Part shown: positions 53,401 to 64,000 of the stretch, in pieces | How the letters are laid out: each line of letters begins with the position of its first letter | How positions within the stretch are numbered: the stretch's first letter is position 1 | Assembly: GCA_037013495.1 (NCBI GenBank) | Contig: CM072807.1 | Coordinates: 16,805,001-16,869,000 of the forward strand | From: Hippophae tibetana | Lineage: Eukaryota > Streptophyta > Magnoliopsida > Rosales > Elaeagnaceae | Direction: 5' to 3' | DNA: 64,000 nt | Made by a program: the position numbers and the translations under genes | Notes under the pieces: generated by a model | The model's database searches: none | What the model was told of the DNA's origin: nothing | Seen by the model: only the letters and a program-made list of their open reading frames with translations

Positions 53401-55849
53401 GCAGAGCATTCCTATAGCATTTGATTGCTTCCCTGTATTCTCTGTCTGACCGGTATAAAAGACCATAAACATGCCAGCAAACATGACTTTTAAGGTCATT
53501 CTGCAGAATGCAAAAAGGTAAGCCTGGTTTGAAATTAAAGGGCATCAATTTGAAAGACAAAAGAACATCAAAGTTTCGGTATTCCAACCTTTAATCCTTG
53601 CCGTACTAATTCATATGCTTCGGATTTGCGGTCCATGCAATTTAATGTTAATCCCTTCATTGATAAGGTTTCTGACCAGGAAAAGAGGGCAAATCCATTC
53701 AAATTTTACAAGGGAAGGAAAAACCAACATTTACTATCCCGAAAGAAAAGTTCTGTGAACAAAATTGACATAAATCTGAAATCCTAATTATTGCTAATTT
53801 GGATGCACTTCAAAGAGATTGTGCTTTCCTACAAATTAAAACCGAGTAACCGACCACTTAATTAAAAGGAACTTGGGAAGGGACTGTTTCAATACCAATA
53901 TGGATTCAATTAATGATAAAAAAATTGACATGCAAAAGAAAATAGGCTACTTCACTGTGAACCTGTGACTGTAAACCATAAGTTCCCATCATAGTCTGTA
54001 CATAGATTTACTACTACAACTATCCTAAGCCTCCACATTAAAACATGAATCTTCCAATATTACATAAGTGAGATTATACAGTGAAAAGCAAAGTGAATCA
54101 CTAATGACCTAACCAAGTCTATGACAGTAATACCAAGAAGATAATCATAAGAAAACTATCATGTTAGGGTAACGGCCCCCATATATAGTTATATACAATG
54201 CAAATACTTAAAAGGAAGAAAGAATGACAGTTTACCAGCCAAAAATTCATTCTTCTAACTTAAAAAACAATAAATATCAGATTCAGAGTTTATCTCCTCA
54301 CCTTTCTACCATTTATACTTCCTATCTCAAATCACTTTTAGCTTCATGAGAAGCTTGTTTCAATCAAAGAGCATTTTTGTATGCTAAGATTATCTTTCAT
54401 TTGACATAAAAAATACAAATAACTACATATGCATCTTTTTTTTACACAAACATTAGCACATTAATTAAAAAAAAGGAGAAACCAATTCTAGGTTATCGTA
54501 CAGAGTTAGACATGTTCAGTTTTTCTGAAACAAATAAAAAATTATTGTAATTAAAAATGCAGTTTCAACTTAAATGTGGCATAAAGTAAAATTGAACGAG
54601 TACCTCCATGCTCTGGAAACTTTTTCAATATGGCATCTGCTGCCTTCAAACCCTTCTTATATTGTTTTGTTTCATATGATTTCTGCAACAATATAAGCAA
54701 GCAAGAAACAAGGTTGAGTAACAAGGAAAGGAGTCCTGATTAAATTATATACATGAAATTGCCAATAAATGTTGTGAGAAATAATTAAAAAACTTGTGGC
54801 ATTAAACAACCACGTTATTATAGCTGCATTGGAAATAAGTTAGACCTCAGCATTATCAAATTATCTGGCATCCACATCTACGATAATGGCACTGGACATG
54901 ATAAATTAAAAGATACAGTCACAATATAAGCAATTTATTAAAGGGAAAAAAATCTAAGATAACCCCTTTCACTAATCTTATTCTAATATGGACACCATAT
55001 TTGTAATTTTTTATACATGTAGGGGTCACCTTAGAATGAGAATAGTAAAAAGGGGTTAAGTTAGCCTATTATCCTTTATTTTGCAAAATGATGGTCGTGT
55101 TTGAACAAGATGATAAGAGAACAAGTAATATGGAAAACATTCAAATATAATCTTCTCAGCATTAGGATTCTGGGCAAGTTGATCCAAGTAATTCGAAGCA
55201 TTATTAAGTGGGCAAACAAGATACACTTCTATGCATTGGTATTGTCACTAGACCAACTTTCTTCTGCCAGTCTCAGGCTAGAGCTTTTCCCAAAAGAGCA
55301 TTCAGCATAAATAACGTGCAAAATAACAAATTTAGTTCTATTCAATTATCTTCTACAGTTTGCCAAAGTCCTAAGGAATAAAAGTTGTTTTCAATTACTT
55401 CATTTTCCTCTTTCCATTCTCTACTCGAAGCTGATACAGCATCGTTATCAATGTTTCAAAGCTTTACATTCCAGCAAGACTTGGTCATGCTTTACCGTTA
55501 CGAACTTTCTTCAGCGAACCCAAAACAGCATACAGTTTACTTATAATTCATGTTCTCAGTAAACCCCAAAAGAAATCACAAAGCTTTAACTTTCATCAAT
55601 TTCATAGACTCGTCCAGCAAGTTAGCAACAAAAGTAGAAGTAAACAATCGGATCAATTCATCAAACAAAAAAACTAGGGTTTTTCATAATCTATTTATTT
55701 AAAAGCAAGATAAATTGATTGAAGTTCCATCTTGCAGTGATTAATAATAAGAGAAAGGCACCAAGAGGGACTTGAAAGATCAGGAAATCGAAGCTTACGA
55801 CGATGAGTTTGAAGAGATTAGCCTCTTTGGCGGGGAGCGAGGCACCCAT
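41427..55849 (-). CDS. NAA15: N-terminal acetyltransferase A auxiliary subunit NAA15
   Basis: This is the ribosome-anchoring TPR scaffold of the NatA complex, which with catalytic NAA10 acetylates the N-termini of many cytosolic proteins. Twenty-six exons join to 2709 nt, 902 aa (plant orthologues are about 900). Their outer ends are 55849, 54682, 53671, 53500, 53208, 52620, 51741, 51568, 50838, 50209, 50044, 49762, 49413, 49278, 44771, 44555, 44373, 43758, 43548, 43318, 42835, 42685, 42479, 42334, 42119 and 41629. The start is [23 protein letters not shown]-like helices include [20 protein letters not shown] and [19 protein letters not shown] basic [16 protein letters not shown] segment lies near aa 600. 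The protein ends [10 protein letters not shown]. All phases agree and no stop was seen. Intron 14 (49182-44772) is enlarged by an antisense copia insertion. Confidence 0.95.
45099..45268 (+). repeat. 5' LTR (170 bp) of the NAA15-intron copia
   Basis: It starts CGTAGAATCGTAGAATTTCA, ends ATATTTTCTTCA, and contains a TATTTATATA box-like sequence at about 45175. It is unusually short for copia LTRs. Confidence 0.9.
45885..48600 (+). pseudogene. Copia gag-pol remnant inside the NAA15 intron
   Basis: Gag (45885-46430) shows [20 protein letters not shown] and then, after a stop, [17 protein letters not shown]. Integrase (about 46710-47100) shows [18 protein letters not shown] and a damaged second block, KTNNAK then a stop. 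The C-terminal integrase block [20 protein letters not shown] lies at 47262. The reverse transcriptase keeps [20 protein letters not shown] (about 48077) and the [10 protein letters not shown] block (about 48215). It then jumps straight to RNase H ([20 protein letters not shown], 48328), so the YVDD catalytic region is deleted. Frames shift repeatedly. Confidence 0.9.
48786..48957 (+). repeat. 3' LTR (172 bp) of the NAA15-intron copia
   Basis: It starts CGTAGAATTGTAGAATTTCG and ends ATATTTTCTTCG, and is collinear with the 5' LTR. Confidence 0.9.
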
Positions 55850-55971
55850 TGCTGCAGAGATAGTAGAGTCGAAGAGAGTTTTTTTGTGTTTGTCTGTTAA
55901 TGAATGAATAAAGGGTTGCTATGAGAGACCAATAGAGTGGTGGCGTTTATCTGCTTCAAGCCTGCAACCCT

Positions 55972-56008
<37 letters not shown>

Positions 56009-56020
56009 GAGAGCTTTTAT
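55850..56020 (-). promoter_or_regulatory. NAA15 5' untranslated region with (GA)n tract
   Basis: Upstream of the ATG on the minus strand lies a pyrimidine tract (CT on the coding strand), the (GA)n run at 55975-56004. Such CT tracts are common near plant transcription starts. No TATA box was assigned. Confidence 0.4.
55975..56004. repeat. (GA)n microsatellite
   Basis: About 15 GA units lie roughly 130 bp upstream of the NAA15 start codon. Confidence 0.95.
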
Positions 56021-57120
56021 TTTCAGTCAAAAACAAGAGAGAGAAACATTTTTATTCTTAACTCCTGTGCACAAAAGTATTTTTGGTTGTATATTGAAAA
56101 ATGATACGAGATTGGGTACTAAATAGTAACTTATTTTTAAGAAATATATCATTTGCATTTTGATGACTGTATAGAATTATTTTAAAAAATATATAATTTA
56201 GTTTAAAATAATTATTTATAAAAATAAAAATATTATTTATGTCACTAACATTTTAGCATATCTTTATTTGTACTCTAGGGTAGTTAACCGCTTAATTTTT
56301 CATCTAATAATTTATTTTTTCTTTATATGATTATAATAATAAATTAAAACTAATTATTTTGATAACTACTTTTTATTTCTTATTTAAAGATAAATCTTTA
56401 ATTATTATTTAAATAAACTAATTGTTTTACGGTGTTAATTGTTAATTCTTGCAAACTATTATTTAAAAATAAATCTTTAAATTTCTTATTAAAATATTAT
56501 TTTAACTTTAAATTTTTTTTATGTTTATTTTCATATAGACTTGCAGTTAGTTTCTTTGTTCTTATTTTCTTATTTATTAATTTTATAAATGTTATAAATA
56601 AATACTTAATTATTTATTATCTTTAATTGACTTAGAATTATAATTATCATACTTGAATTTAATGGGTTCATTATGATTATCTCTTCCGTTATTCGTCTGT
56701 AACACCTGATATACATCAGCTTATTCAAACCTTAATACCCTTATGTTAATAATGAAGCATTTGCATCCATATACAGTATGGTGTTTAAATTAGATTTACT
56801 AGAAATTTGAAAAAGAGTTATTGAACTGCATTTTATTCGTAATATTAATAATTATTATTATTCCTAAAACCAACTAACAACCTTGAAGAGATTCTTAGTT
56901 GTTGATAGTTTATCAATACATAACTATTAGGTGAATAATTTCTTAGAATAGATAGATTGCTCTTTATGAAAGTGTGTCCAACTAATGAAAATAAATGTTC
57001 CTTTTATAGGACAAGAAATCCTTGTTTATAATAATAAAAAATTATCATTTTATTCTTACCTTAATAATTCACCTAACTTTTTGTTTTTTGGCTTTTAAAT
57101 CTTAGCCTTTCATTTCCTTC
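56020..57120. other. AT-rich intergenic sequence
   Basis: No gene is recognised. Short frames here are Ile/Leu/Phe/Asn-rich, as expected of AT-rich noise. Confidence 0.5.
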
Positions 57121-57157
57121 ACATAACCTAACAACGGAAGATGTGAGTTCTACATAT

Positions 57158-57874
57158 TTATTCTTCTTTGTCGTTTTCTACTGATAATCTTTTTGATAAC
57201 GTAGATGATGACGCATCTTCATGTTCTCGATCTCTAATACTATAAATGTATTTGTGATCCTTGGATATTTTCTTGAGGTAAAAACAAAACATTTTTCTTA
57301 TTTCTTGAAAAAAAATCCAGGTTATTACTGTTACAATTTGCCTTAAACTCATTGATTTTCTCACAATCTTCTTCATTTATGGTCATATTGTTATAGAAAG
57401 TTATTATGATTTTACTAGTTGAATAATTTACTTTGACTTCAAAACAATTACCAATTTTCTTAAATTCATGATAAATTTGACCTAAAATCTTCCTCTTAGT
57501 ATACAAATTTCATCTGTATTGAATTCATTTTCTAGAAAGACCCTTGGTTTCATAATTTCACTATTAGTGTTTAAAATCCCTAATTTGATAAAATGATAGA
57601 GATTAACACAATCTTCTTTATTCTAATTCATAAATGAACTGAAAAATCTGAGATAGACAAACTTGTCACTTATTCTGATCTTTCTTCTGAAGTTCTTGAT
57701 AGTTTTCTTCAAATTTTCAAGAAAATAATTTAATTCACTTAAATTAATTATGAGATATAGATTTTCAATTAAACCTACATGGAAAGATTTATTAACAAAA
57801 AATGGATCAACTCCTTCAAAAATATTAAATTTACTGCCTATAGGGAATTCTATTTCTATCGAGTAAAATTTCAT
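57158..57874 (-). pseudogene. Pararetroviral 3' frame fragments
   Basis: Three short minus-strand frames (57874-57623, 57506-57240, 57376-57158) are Lys/Asn/Phe-rich and appear to be pieces of one longer frame continuing from the coiled-coil frame. One contains FNIFEGVDPFFVNKSFHVGL. No domain was named with certainty. The last ends in an acidic, Ser-rich tail. Confidence 0.45.
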
Positions 57875-57995
57875 ATCTTCGATATGTTCCTAGGTAGATT
57901 TTTTGGCTAAGTTATAAAGACTTAAGCATTGTGGTTTACTTAAATTATTGTATTGGTCTTTTTCATTTTCAATGAACAATGTATTCCTAGTAGAT

Positions 57996-58103
57996 GTTTC
58001 CCTGAATAATACTGGTGGTCATACTATTTTTATTGTCTTTACGGGAGCCGTTTCCCTAAATAGTACTGGTGGTCATACTATCTTTCCTAAGGTCTTCAAT
58101 ATG
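57996..58103. repeat. 54 bp tandem duplication
   Basis: GTTTCCCTGAATAATACTGG with the following GTGGTCATACTAT at 57996 recurs at 58050 as GTTTCCCTAAATAGTACTGG. The period is 54 bp, two copies, with few changes. The length is a multiple of three, so the repeat would keep frame. Confidence 0.85.
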
Positions 58104-58350
58104 CTTGGTGGTGATTATTGTTGTTGTAATGCTGCAAAGTAATTTTTAACGATATCTTCTGAAATTATTAGTTTTGGTATTCTGTAATTGACATAACTAT
58201 TTTCACCTTTTATTCTACTAGTGAAAGCTTTTTGAGTTATTGCACTAAATGTAATAATAGCTTTGCTTTATTCAAGCTAATTGTTGTAAATTCTTGATTT
58301 TGGACCATTATAAAACATAAGTCTTTTTTTTGTCTTCTTTTTCTACTTCT

Positions 58351-58638
58351 TCAGCCAACTAAGATTTTCCTTTTTTTTAAAAAGATGTTACTCTCTTTTG
58401 ATTCTTTCTTCTCATTTTGAATTTCTTCTTCAGAAAATTTACCTTCCTCATAATGAATCTCTGATAGGAATACATCTTTAGAGTTTTTGAACTCTAATGG
58501 TTGTTTTGAACTATTAAATTCTTTTTGTTTAATTCTTGTAAGCAAAAAAGACTTTTCTAAGTATAAAACCTCGAGTTGTTTCTGAATGATTATTATTTCC
58601 TTTTCCTTTATCTTGACTTTGATATCAAGATGTGACAT
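58351..58638 (-). pseudogene. Pararetroviral downstream frame, coiled-coil start
   Basis: A 95-codon frame starts MSHLDIKVKIKEKEIIIIQK and shows Leu/Ile heptads followed by an acidic, Lys/Ser-rich tail. It lies directly after the RNase H end, where caulimovirids place a further reading frame. The function is not assignable from the sequence. Confidence 0.5.
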
Positions 58639-58649
58639 TCTTGCAAAAA

Positions 58650-59190
58650 CAAAAATAATTAAAGGTGTTAATTCTCTTGTAAATGCATATGTTAAACTAT
58701 TCTTATTTTCTAGAAGAGGTTCGACATCAAAATTATAGTGGTTAAACCATTGTTGATATCTAACTAATCTTTCTTGTTTATAATTACTTGTAATATTAGT
58801 CCTTAAAAAATAACAAAAAAATTGTTATCGGGTATGACAATAAAATCTATAACTTATTACATATATTACAAAAAAAATTAATAGTTTTTTAATTACCAAG
58901 TATTCTAATTTATTACTATGATAGTTTAATTGTGAACCATGGAAAAATCCTGATGTATATCTACTAAGATATTCATCTTTATCATCTATTTTTACTTTTA
59001 AAACTACTTCTTAGTATTCATGTGAAGTATTTGTTTTAAATATCATTTCATCATCTAAACTTGGGTGATATAAAGTATCAATTATCAATGGTTTCTTTAT
59101 TCAATTCTTTGAAGTTTATCATTATTCTCTCTCTCTTTTCCAGCTTCTTTTTCGACTAAGAATGTTGGACTAGAGTGCAGTGAAGTACTA
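58650..59190 (-). pseudogene. Pararetroviral reverse transcriptase/RNase H with core deletion
   Basis: The entry motif of reverse transcriptase (SPTFLVEKEAGKERE, about 59170-59115) is followed within about 40 bp by connection/RNase H sequence. This includes DEYLSRYTSGFF, LNYHSNKLEYLVI and then RLVRYQQWFNHYNFDVEPLL with TREL at about 58790-58665. Everything between, including the YxDD catalytic palm, has been lost. The downstream frame begins just after the RNase H end. Confidence 0.8.
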
Positions 59191-59599
59191 ACTATTATGG
59201 CTTTTAGTTACAAAAGTTATTGAATTTATTTTTCAAACTCAATCGTGTCTTCTAAAGTATAAATCATAGGTTTTAGTCTAATGATTTGTTAGGGTCTCTT
59301 AATTTTATGTTAGCAATCATTTTAGATTTGTTTATTTTTTAATCTAAAAGATTTTTTAGGCTTACTCTTTTTAATAATTTTATGATACCTGTTAAGGTTT
59401 TTTATTCTTGGATTTCATTAAAAAAGAGTTTTATGTTTCTTCTACATCTAATGAAATATTTTCTAAATAAGATTTTTGTTGTTGTTTTGTGTCTATCTTA
59501 CCACATTTTCTATTTTTATGTTATTCCATAAAACTTGGGTTTGATACAGTTAAAGTTTTTTTTATTTTTGACACAAATGATTTTACCATCTATTGTTAT

Positions 59600-59992
59600 G
59601 ACTTATTTTATCTAAATATTGTGTAAAAGATATATATAAGTTTATAAAATTGTTTTTTGCTAATAAATCAACTCGTGTTTCTTGTTAATATAGGATATGA
59701 ATGTGAATTTTTTTTCATTCTATCATTATATCTATATCTTTTAAAACTTTATTAAGATTTATTGCAATATTGTTAGTAAATTTTATAATTAAATCATTTT
59801 GTGCTTTTTTCATATTTCTTGTAAGAATACATATTTAGTAGCTACACACATGCTAGCTTTTGTAGCTACGTATACAAATAAATAATAATTTATGTAACCC
59901 TTAGATTTTAATTCTATCTTAATATAAGTATTATTTGGATTTGTAACATTATATAAATCATTCATATTTTGTGCATTGATATTCTTAGTCAA
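59600..59992 (-). pseudogene. Pararetroviral aspartic protease remnant
   Basis: A frame at 59992-59810 contains YVATKASMCVATKYVF, which aligns with the catalytic loop of retroviral-type proteases, but the Asp and Gly of the D-T/S-G triad are Ala and Lys. Fragments after it (NNFINLY and FTQYLDKI near 59650-59610) come from the flap-to-C-terminal part. It is catalytically dead as written. Confidence 0.7.
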
Positions 59993-60099
59993 TTATTTCC
60001 TTATCATTTTCTTCTAATAGATAAATACTACACGTATCATATATATATTTGATTCTTCTATTTATTTTAATTTCATCTTAATAGATTCTTCTAAAAAAA

Positions 60100-61300
60100 A
60101 TTCTTTATAGGAATTTTTTTATGTTGAAGCCTATTAGAACATTAATTAATATAATGTCTTTGCTCATTGTAGATCCAACATCTTCATTTCTTTTTTCTTA
60201 ATGAACAATAATTTCTATTTCCTGGTGGCTTATACCTTTTTTTCTAAAATATATTTTTTCTATAATTTTTTTGTTATACCTTCTCTTATATTTTAAAAGA
60301 CCTATTTTCTAAGTTTATATCTTTTGAACGTCTTTTTTTCTATATATTTTTACTTGGAATATTATATATTACCTCCATATTTTTCTAGTATTCCAAAATC
60401 TCTTGTACCATAATAGATTTTAATTTTTTTCTTATTTGTTTATATTCATGACTTTCTTAACATTTAAGGATTATCTACTTTTTAAGACTTGTTATTCTTC
60501 CTCCTAAGATATCTGATATAGTTTCTATATTTATTTTATTCAATCATTATGTTATGGTTTTATGTAATATTCCATGTAATTTTTGAAAAAATATTTCCTT
60601 ATAAGTTTCTTGCATGAAGATTGGTAACTTATGATAATGTATTTCATATTCCAAATAAAGGAATATATATAACATATGTTGCATATTTTAATATTTATTA
60701 AATGTCATTTGGCTTTCACAATTTCATGTTCACTAGATTCGATGATATGTCTTCATTTATCTTCTTTGATAAATTTCCTTTATATTTCATTTACTATAGT
60801 ATTTAAATACTCTCTATCTATGGGAGCATTCCCCTGTATTTGTAAATGTTATTATTCTATTAAATTTGTAAACCAAATTTTAACATTTTCTATCATTTTG
60901 TGAGCTATTAAAACTCTATAAGTTAAAGGGTTTGTTTGTGTGGTTGAAGAGTTTGTATCATGGCACTAAATTATTCATCTAAAGTTTTTTCGTGTCTCTT
61001 ATACAATCTAAATCTAAAAAATCAGATCTATAATTTTTATGAAGTTTGAATTTTGGTGGGATACTACCTCTAGTTCTCCAATGTAATCTTTCTTTCATTT
61101 TTGGTTGTTGTTTTCTTCTATAAAGAATGTCAGGTTTTTCTGGCTTTTACCTATGTTTTTATTCTATATGTGGATCATATGTTCCCTCTTAATAAGAAAC
61201 TGGTAATTAAATTGATTTCATATAATTTTTTGGGATCATATTTTCTCGTCCATAATCAATTTCATTGATTATTATCATATCGTCTTCCTCTTTATTTGTA
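60100..61300 (-). pseudogene. Pararetroviral coat-protein-like region with damaged zinc knuckle
   Basis: An acidic start (YYDEFFCTNKEEDDMIIIN, about 61320-61260) leads through KLHKNYRSDFLDLDCIRDT (about 61050-60990) and NIKICNICYI (about 60695-60665) to a Lys/Tyr-rich stretch. A CX2CX4HX4C-type knuckle at 60180-60136 reads CWIYNEQRHYIN, a stop, then C. Its second Cys is Tyr, and the stop falls inside the finger. Zinc knuckles bind packaged nucleic acid in this family. Confidence 0.75.
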
Positions 61301-61999
61301 CAAAAAAATTCATCATAATATCTTACTAATTCTTCATCAATTAGGGTTAACAAACTGATTAATTATTATATGTCCCTATTTTCAAGGTTTATAGACTATT
61401 TTTCTAATTATTTTTCTATACTATATTAAACGAGAATTATTGCTTATTCTTTATCTTTAGGTTTTTCTTCATTATTATTTTTCTCATTCCTATGTATCAA
61501 TACATCTTATCTCTTAAATGGTTCTTCTTTTAATATTACAAATGGGTCAAATATGTAACCTATGATTTTATCGCCCTTGAGTATGTTATTTACATCTCTT
61601 CTTATCTCTGTAAATTCTATATGTATGTCTTGTTGTAATTTCTTATTATAGCCATATTCTTTTAGGGGTTATTTTTATGTTTTATTTAAGTCTTATATAG
61701 ATTTGATGTTTAAGTCTTGTACTATATCCAAATCTTCTGCTAAATGAATTAAAGCTTTCATTATTGTTATTTAGTTTTTTGATATACCTATGAAACTTCT
61801 ATCAAAATCTAATTTTATATTATGTAGTTTGTTTTTTAACATTATTGAAATAATAATTATATCATTTTCTTCCTAATATTACGTCATAAACTAATATTTT
61901 CATTATTTTAACTTCTTATTTTAGATCTATAACATCTCTTTCTATTATTCTTATAATGCATTCAAACATTATACCAAATAATATTTGCATAACTTCACA

Positions 62000-63000
62000 A
62001 ATTTATGTATAGTCTAAGCATGTCATATTATGACATTTTATTTTAGTATTTCATCTCATATATTTTATCTTATACATCATTATGAAATGTAAAATACTTG
62101 TTGGTTTCTCTTCAGTTGGTGTAACCGTATAGAGGATCTATATATCATCTTGGCAATAATATAAAACTTTATATTATTGATATTATTGACTATAAGAGGT
62201 TATATCATTACATTATAGTTTTCCAAATGACATAATAATTATTTACTTGATCCACTAATTTTGTGTATATCCTTGTCACATGATATTATGAATAATATGC
62301 AAAATAGGATCGTGTCATTTTTGCATTATATTCGTTTTCTTGGTCTCTCAAGTGAAGTATAATTATAAATATATCGGTTATATTGCATGCGATATAATTT
62401 CCCTTTACTAAGGGGCCCAGTAATATCAGAACTCAAAATCGAGGGACAAGGTAATATTAACATATAGATTTCTCCTGCATAGGTTGTACACAACGAACTA
62501 CTATTTTATTCCTATAATAAGATAGTATTTAAATAACAATCACATTATATACTACTCATGTAAAAAACCTACATATCTCATATCTAAGATTCTAAATACA
62601 CAATGGAAACATTAATGACACAAAACACAATTCATATAATGTTCCATCTAGTTAGATCATGTTCAATATATAAAATACACATTTTATATAATCATGTCAT
62701 TAAATGATAATCCCTTACAACATTTATATAACTACAATGTACTTTTAATCGACAGGATAATCTTTCACTGTAATTAATGTTCCTCCTTAATTACCACAAT
62801 TGTGAACATATTTAGGATTACATGGTTCTCATTTTAAGAGATTTATGATTCAAGACCAAGTGCATCTTCTTGAACACTTCCAAAATATAACATGTTAATA
62901 TCAAAGAATAAGAATACATAATATTCAAAATCATAAACAATACATAAATCTTTATCAAAAAGAATAACTTTTAAAACACACATCCTTCACCTTATTCATG
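62000..63000. other. AT-rich intergenic sequence
   Basis: No gene is recognised. The part up to about 62400 could still belong to the pararetrovirus. Confidence 0.35.
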
Positions 63001-63019
63001 ACTTCAAGAGATTTGCCTG

Positions 63020-63330
63020 ACAATTATATGGAATAGGCCATAATGTAGAGGAAGACATCAATGTTAAACATGCCATATATATAAAAGCATCAAAAGAGCT
63101 CCAGAGTCTTCAAGTTGAAGTTCATCTTAGTAATGAAGAATGTGGCATAATTCTTTATGAGAATTAAAGCTTAACTGCTAAATGAGATGAACTACGTCAA
63201 GAAGTTGGTACTTTGAGATGTAAACTTGGTGAGGTGAGTGAGGAACAACTCATTTTATGCCAAGAGGTTAATCACTAGAAAAGGAGATACTTTGAGACAC
63301 AAAGATCTTCAAGCATTTATAAGAGAGAAG
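63020..63330 (+). pseudogene. Coiled-coil remnant of a plant retrotransposon protein
   Basis: The plus strand reads SKELQSLQVEVHLSNEEC, then after stops DELRQEVGTLRCKLGEVSEE and QLILCQEVNH. This Leu/Glu heptad pattern resembles the C-terminal coiled coil of the 'putative gypsy type' transposon proteins, of which a different part was seen at 12.9-15.0 kb. In-frame stops show decay. Confidence 0.5.
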
Positions 63331-63440
63331 AGTGTTAGTTATAATATATTTGTAATTATGTAATGAAATGAGACTTTTCATTTATACAATTAGTTTGTAT
63401 ATTCTTAAGAGGTATATCATTGTGAAATTGAGAAGCTTAG

Positions 63441-64000
63441 GATGGGCCACCCACTACTTATACCTGCATCTCAAGTAAGGAGTTCATTTAGACTCTTCCT
63501 CTATACTAAGGGATTATCGCATTATTTTATTCACAAGTCAAGTGATAAGGATAAGTTGAAAAGTAAATTATTCACTTATCTTTTTCAACCTAAAGAGTAG
63601 GTTCACTTTTATGAACTTATGATCCTTTCTTAAGATGGACTCGTGCCTCTTATACCTACATCTATATTAAGGATCTATTTGGCCTCCTCCTTCATACTAG
63701 GGGTTATCGTATTTTATTCTTAAGATAAGTGAAGAAGGATAAGTCAGAAAGTAAATTCTTCACTTATCCTTTTCAACCCAAAGAAGAGGTTCACTTTTGT
63801 GTGAACTCATGACCTTTTCTTAGAATGGACCATATGTCTATTATACCTACATCCCTAATAGGGGGTCCATTTGGCCTCCTCCTCCATACTAGGGGTTATC
63901 GCGTTATTTTATTCGTGAGATAGGTGATAAGGATAAGTCAAAAAGTAAATTATTCACTTATCCTTTTCAACCCAAAAGAAGAGGTTCACTTTTGTGAATT
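63441..64000. repeat. Tandem repeat of 191-192 bp, about 2.9 copies, cut by the window end
   Basis: Equivalent points TATACCTGCATC (63459), TATACCTACATC (63651) and TATACCTACATC (63842) give periods of 192 and 191 bp. Each unit holds TTTGGCCTCCTCC (first copy diverged), CTAGGGGTTATCG, and a hairpin made of AAGGATAAGT and ACTTATCCTT, ending with GAGGTTCACTTTTGTG. Confidence 0.92.

Larger units (their letters stand above)
57150..62000 (-). pseudogene. Endogenous pararetrovirus (Caulimoviridae), heavily degraded
   Basis: On the minus strand the domains run in caulimovirid order without LTRs: acidic/basic coat-type region with a zinc knuckle (about 61300-60100), aspartic protease (about 59992-59600), the first part of reverse transcriptase (about 59190-59100), the end of RNase H (about 59075-58650), then one or more downstream frames with a coiled-coil start (58638-57158). 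Stop codons and frame changes are everywhere. The catalytic core of the reverse transcriptase is missing, and protease and knuckle residues are altered. The left boundary and any movement-protein region (possibly within 61400-62000) are uncertain. The style fits a Petuvirus/Florendovirus-like lineage, but the genus cannot be fixed by eye. It cannot yield virus. Confidence 0.8.

Overview
The window looks like nuclear DNA of a flowering plant, most likely a eudicot. It is AT-rich, its genes are split by GT-AG introns, one gene is a plastid photorespiratory enzyme, and the intergenic space is filled with decayed plant retrotransposons, small DNA transposons and an endogenous pararetrovirus. I could not fix the species. 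A cucurbit-like dicot is only a guess.

Three protein-coding genes appear intact, and each can be spliced to a full open frame by eye. They are the p60 ATPase subunit of katanin, a microtubule-severing enzyme (minus strand, 3964-7232, 7 exons, 520 aa); D-glycerate 3-kinase, the last enzyme of photorespiration (plus strand, 33974-39036, 11 exons, 451 aa); and NAA15, the auxiliary subunit of the NatA N-terminal acetyltransferase (minus strand, 41427-55849, 26 exons, 902 aa). They are unrelated housekeeping functions and do not form a pathway. A fourth locus (about 10282-11960, minus) is a broken copy of a VAS1/ISS1-type aminotransferase with a nonsense codon.

Layout: 1-3090 Ty1/copia remnant with its 3' LTR; 3700-7450 katanin gene; 7450-10280 AT-rich, with no gene seen; 10282-11960 aminotransferase pseudogene; 12900-15015 remnant of a 'putative gypsy type' transposon carrying a CACTA-like element (13712-14642); 15050-16297 copia gag/protease fragment; 16298-21810 LTR element with two 1.2 kb LTRs and almost no coding capacity; 21811-22540 fragment with a tRNA-Met primer-binding-site-like motif; 22541-26035 Athila-type element with gag; 26036-29470 Ty3/gypsy gag-pol remnant; 30164-31188 hAT-like element; 31623-32601 foldback element with arms of about 330 bp; then the kinase gene, with three copies of a Tourist-like MITE in its introns; then NAA15, whose largest intron holds a complete but dead copia element with 170 bp LTRs; then 57100-62000 endogenous pararetrovirus (minus strand); and finally a 191-192 bp tandem repeat running off the right edge.

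No wholly new system is evident. The points most worth checking are the degraded pararetrovirus and a possible detached piece of it near 22.2 kb, the clustered MITEs in the kinase gene, the large foldback element, and the aminotransferase pseudogene whose last exon is still open. Splice sites were assigned by eye from GT/AG and protein continuity, so single-base errors are possible.
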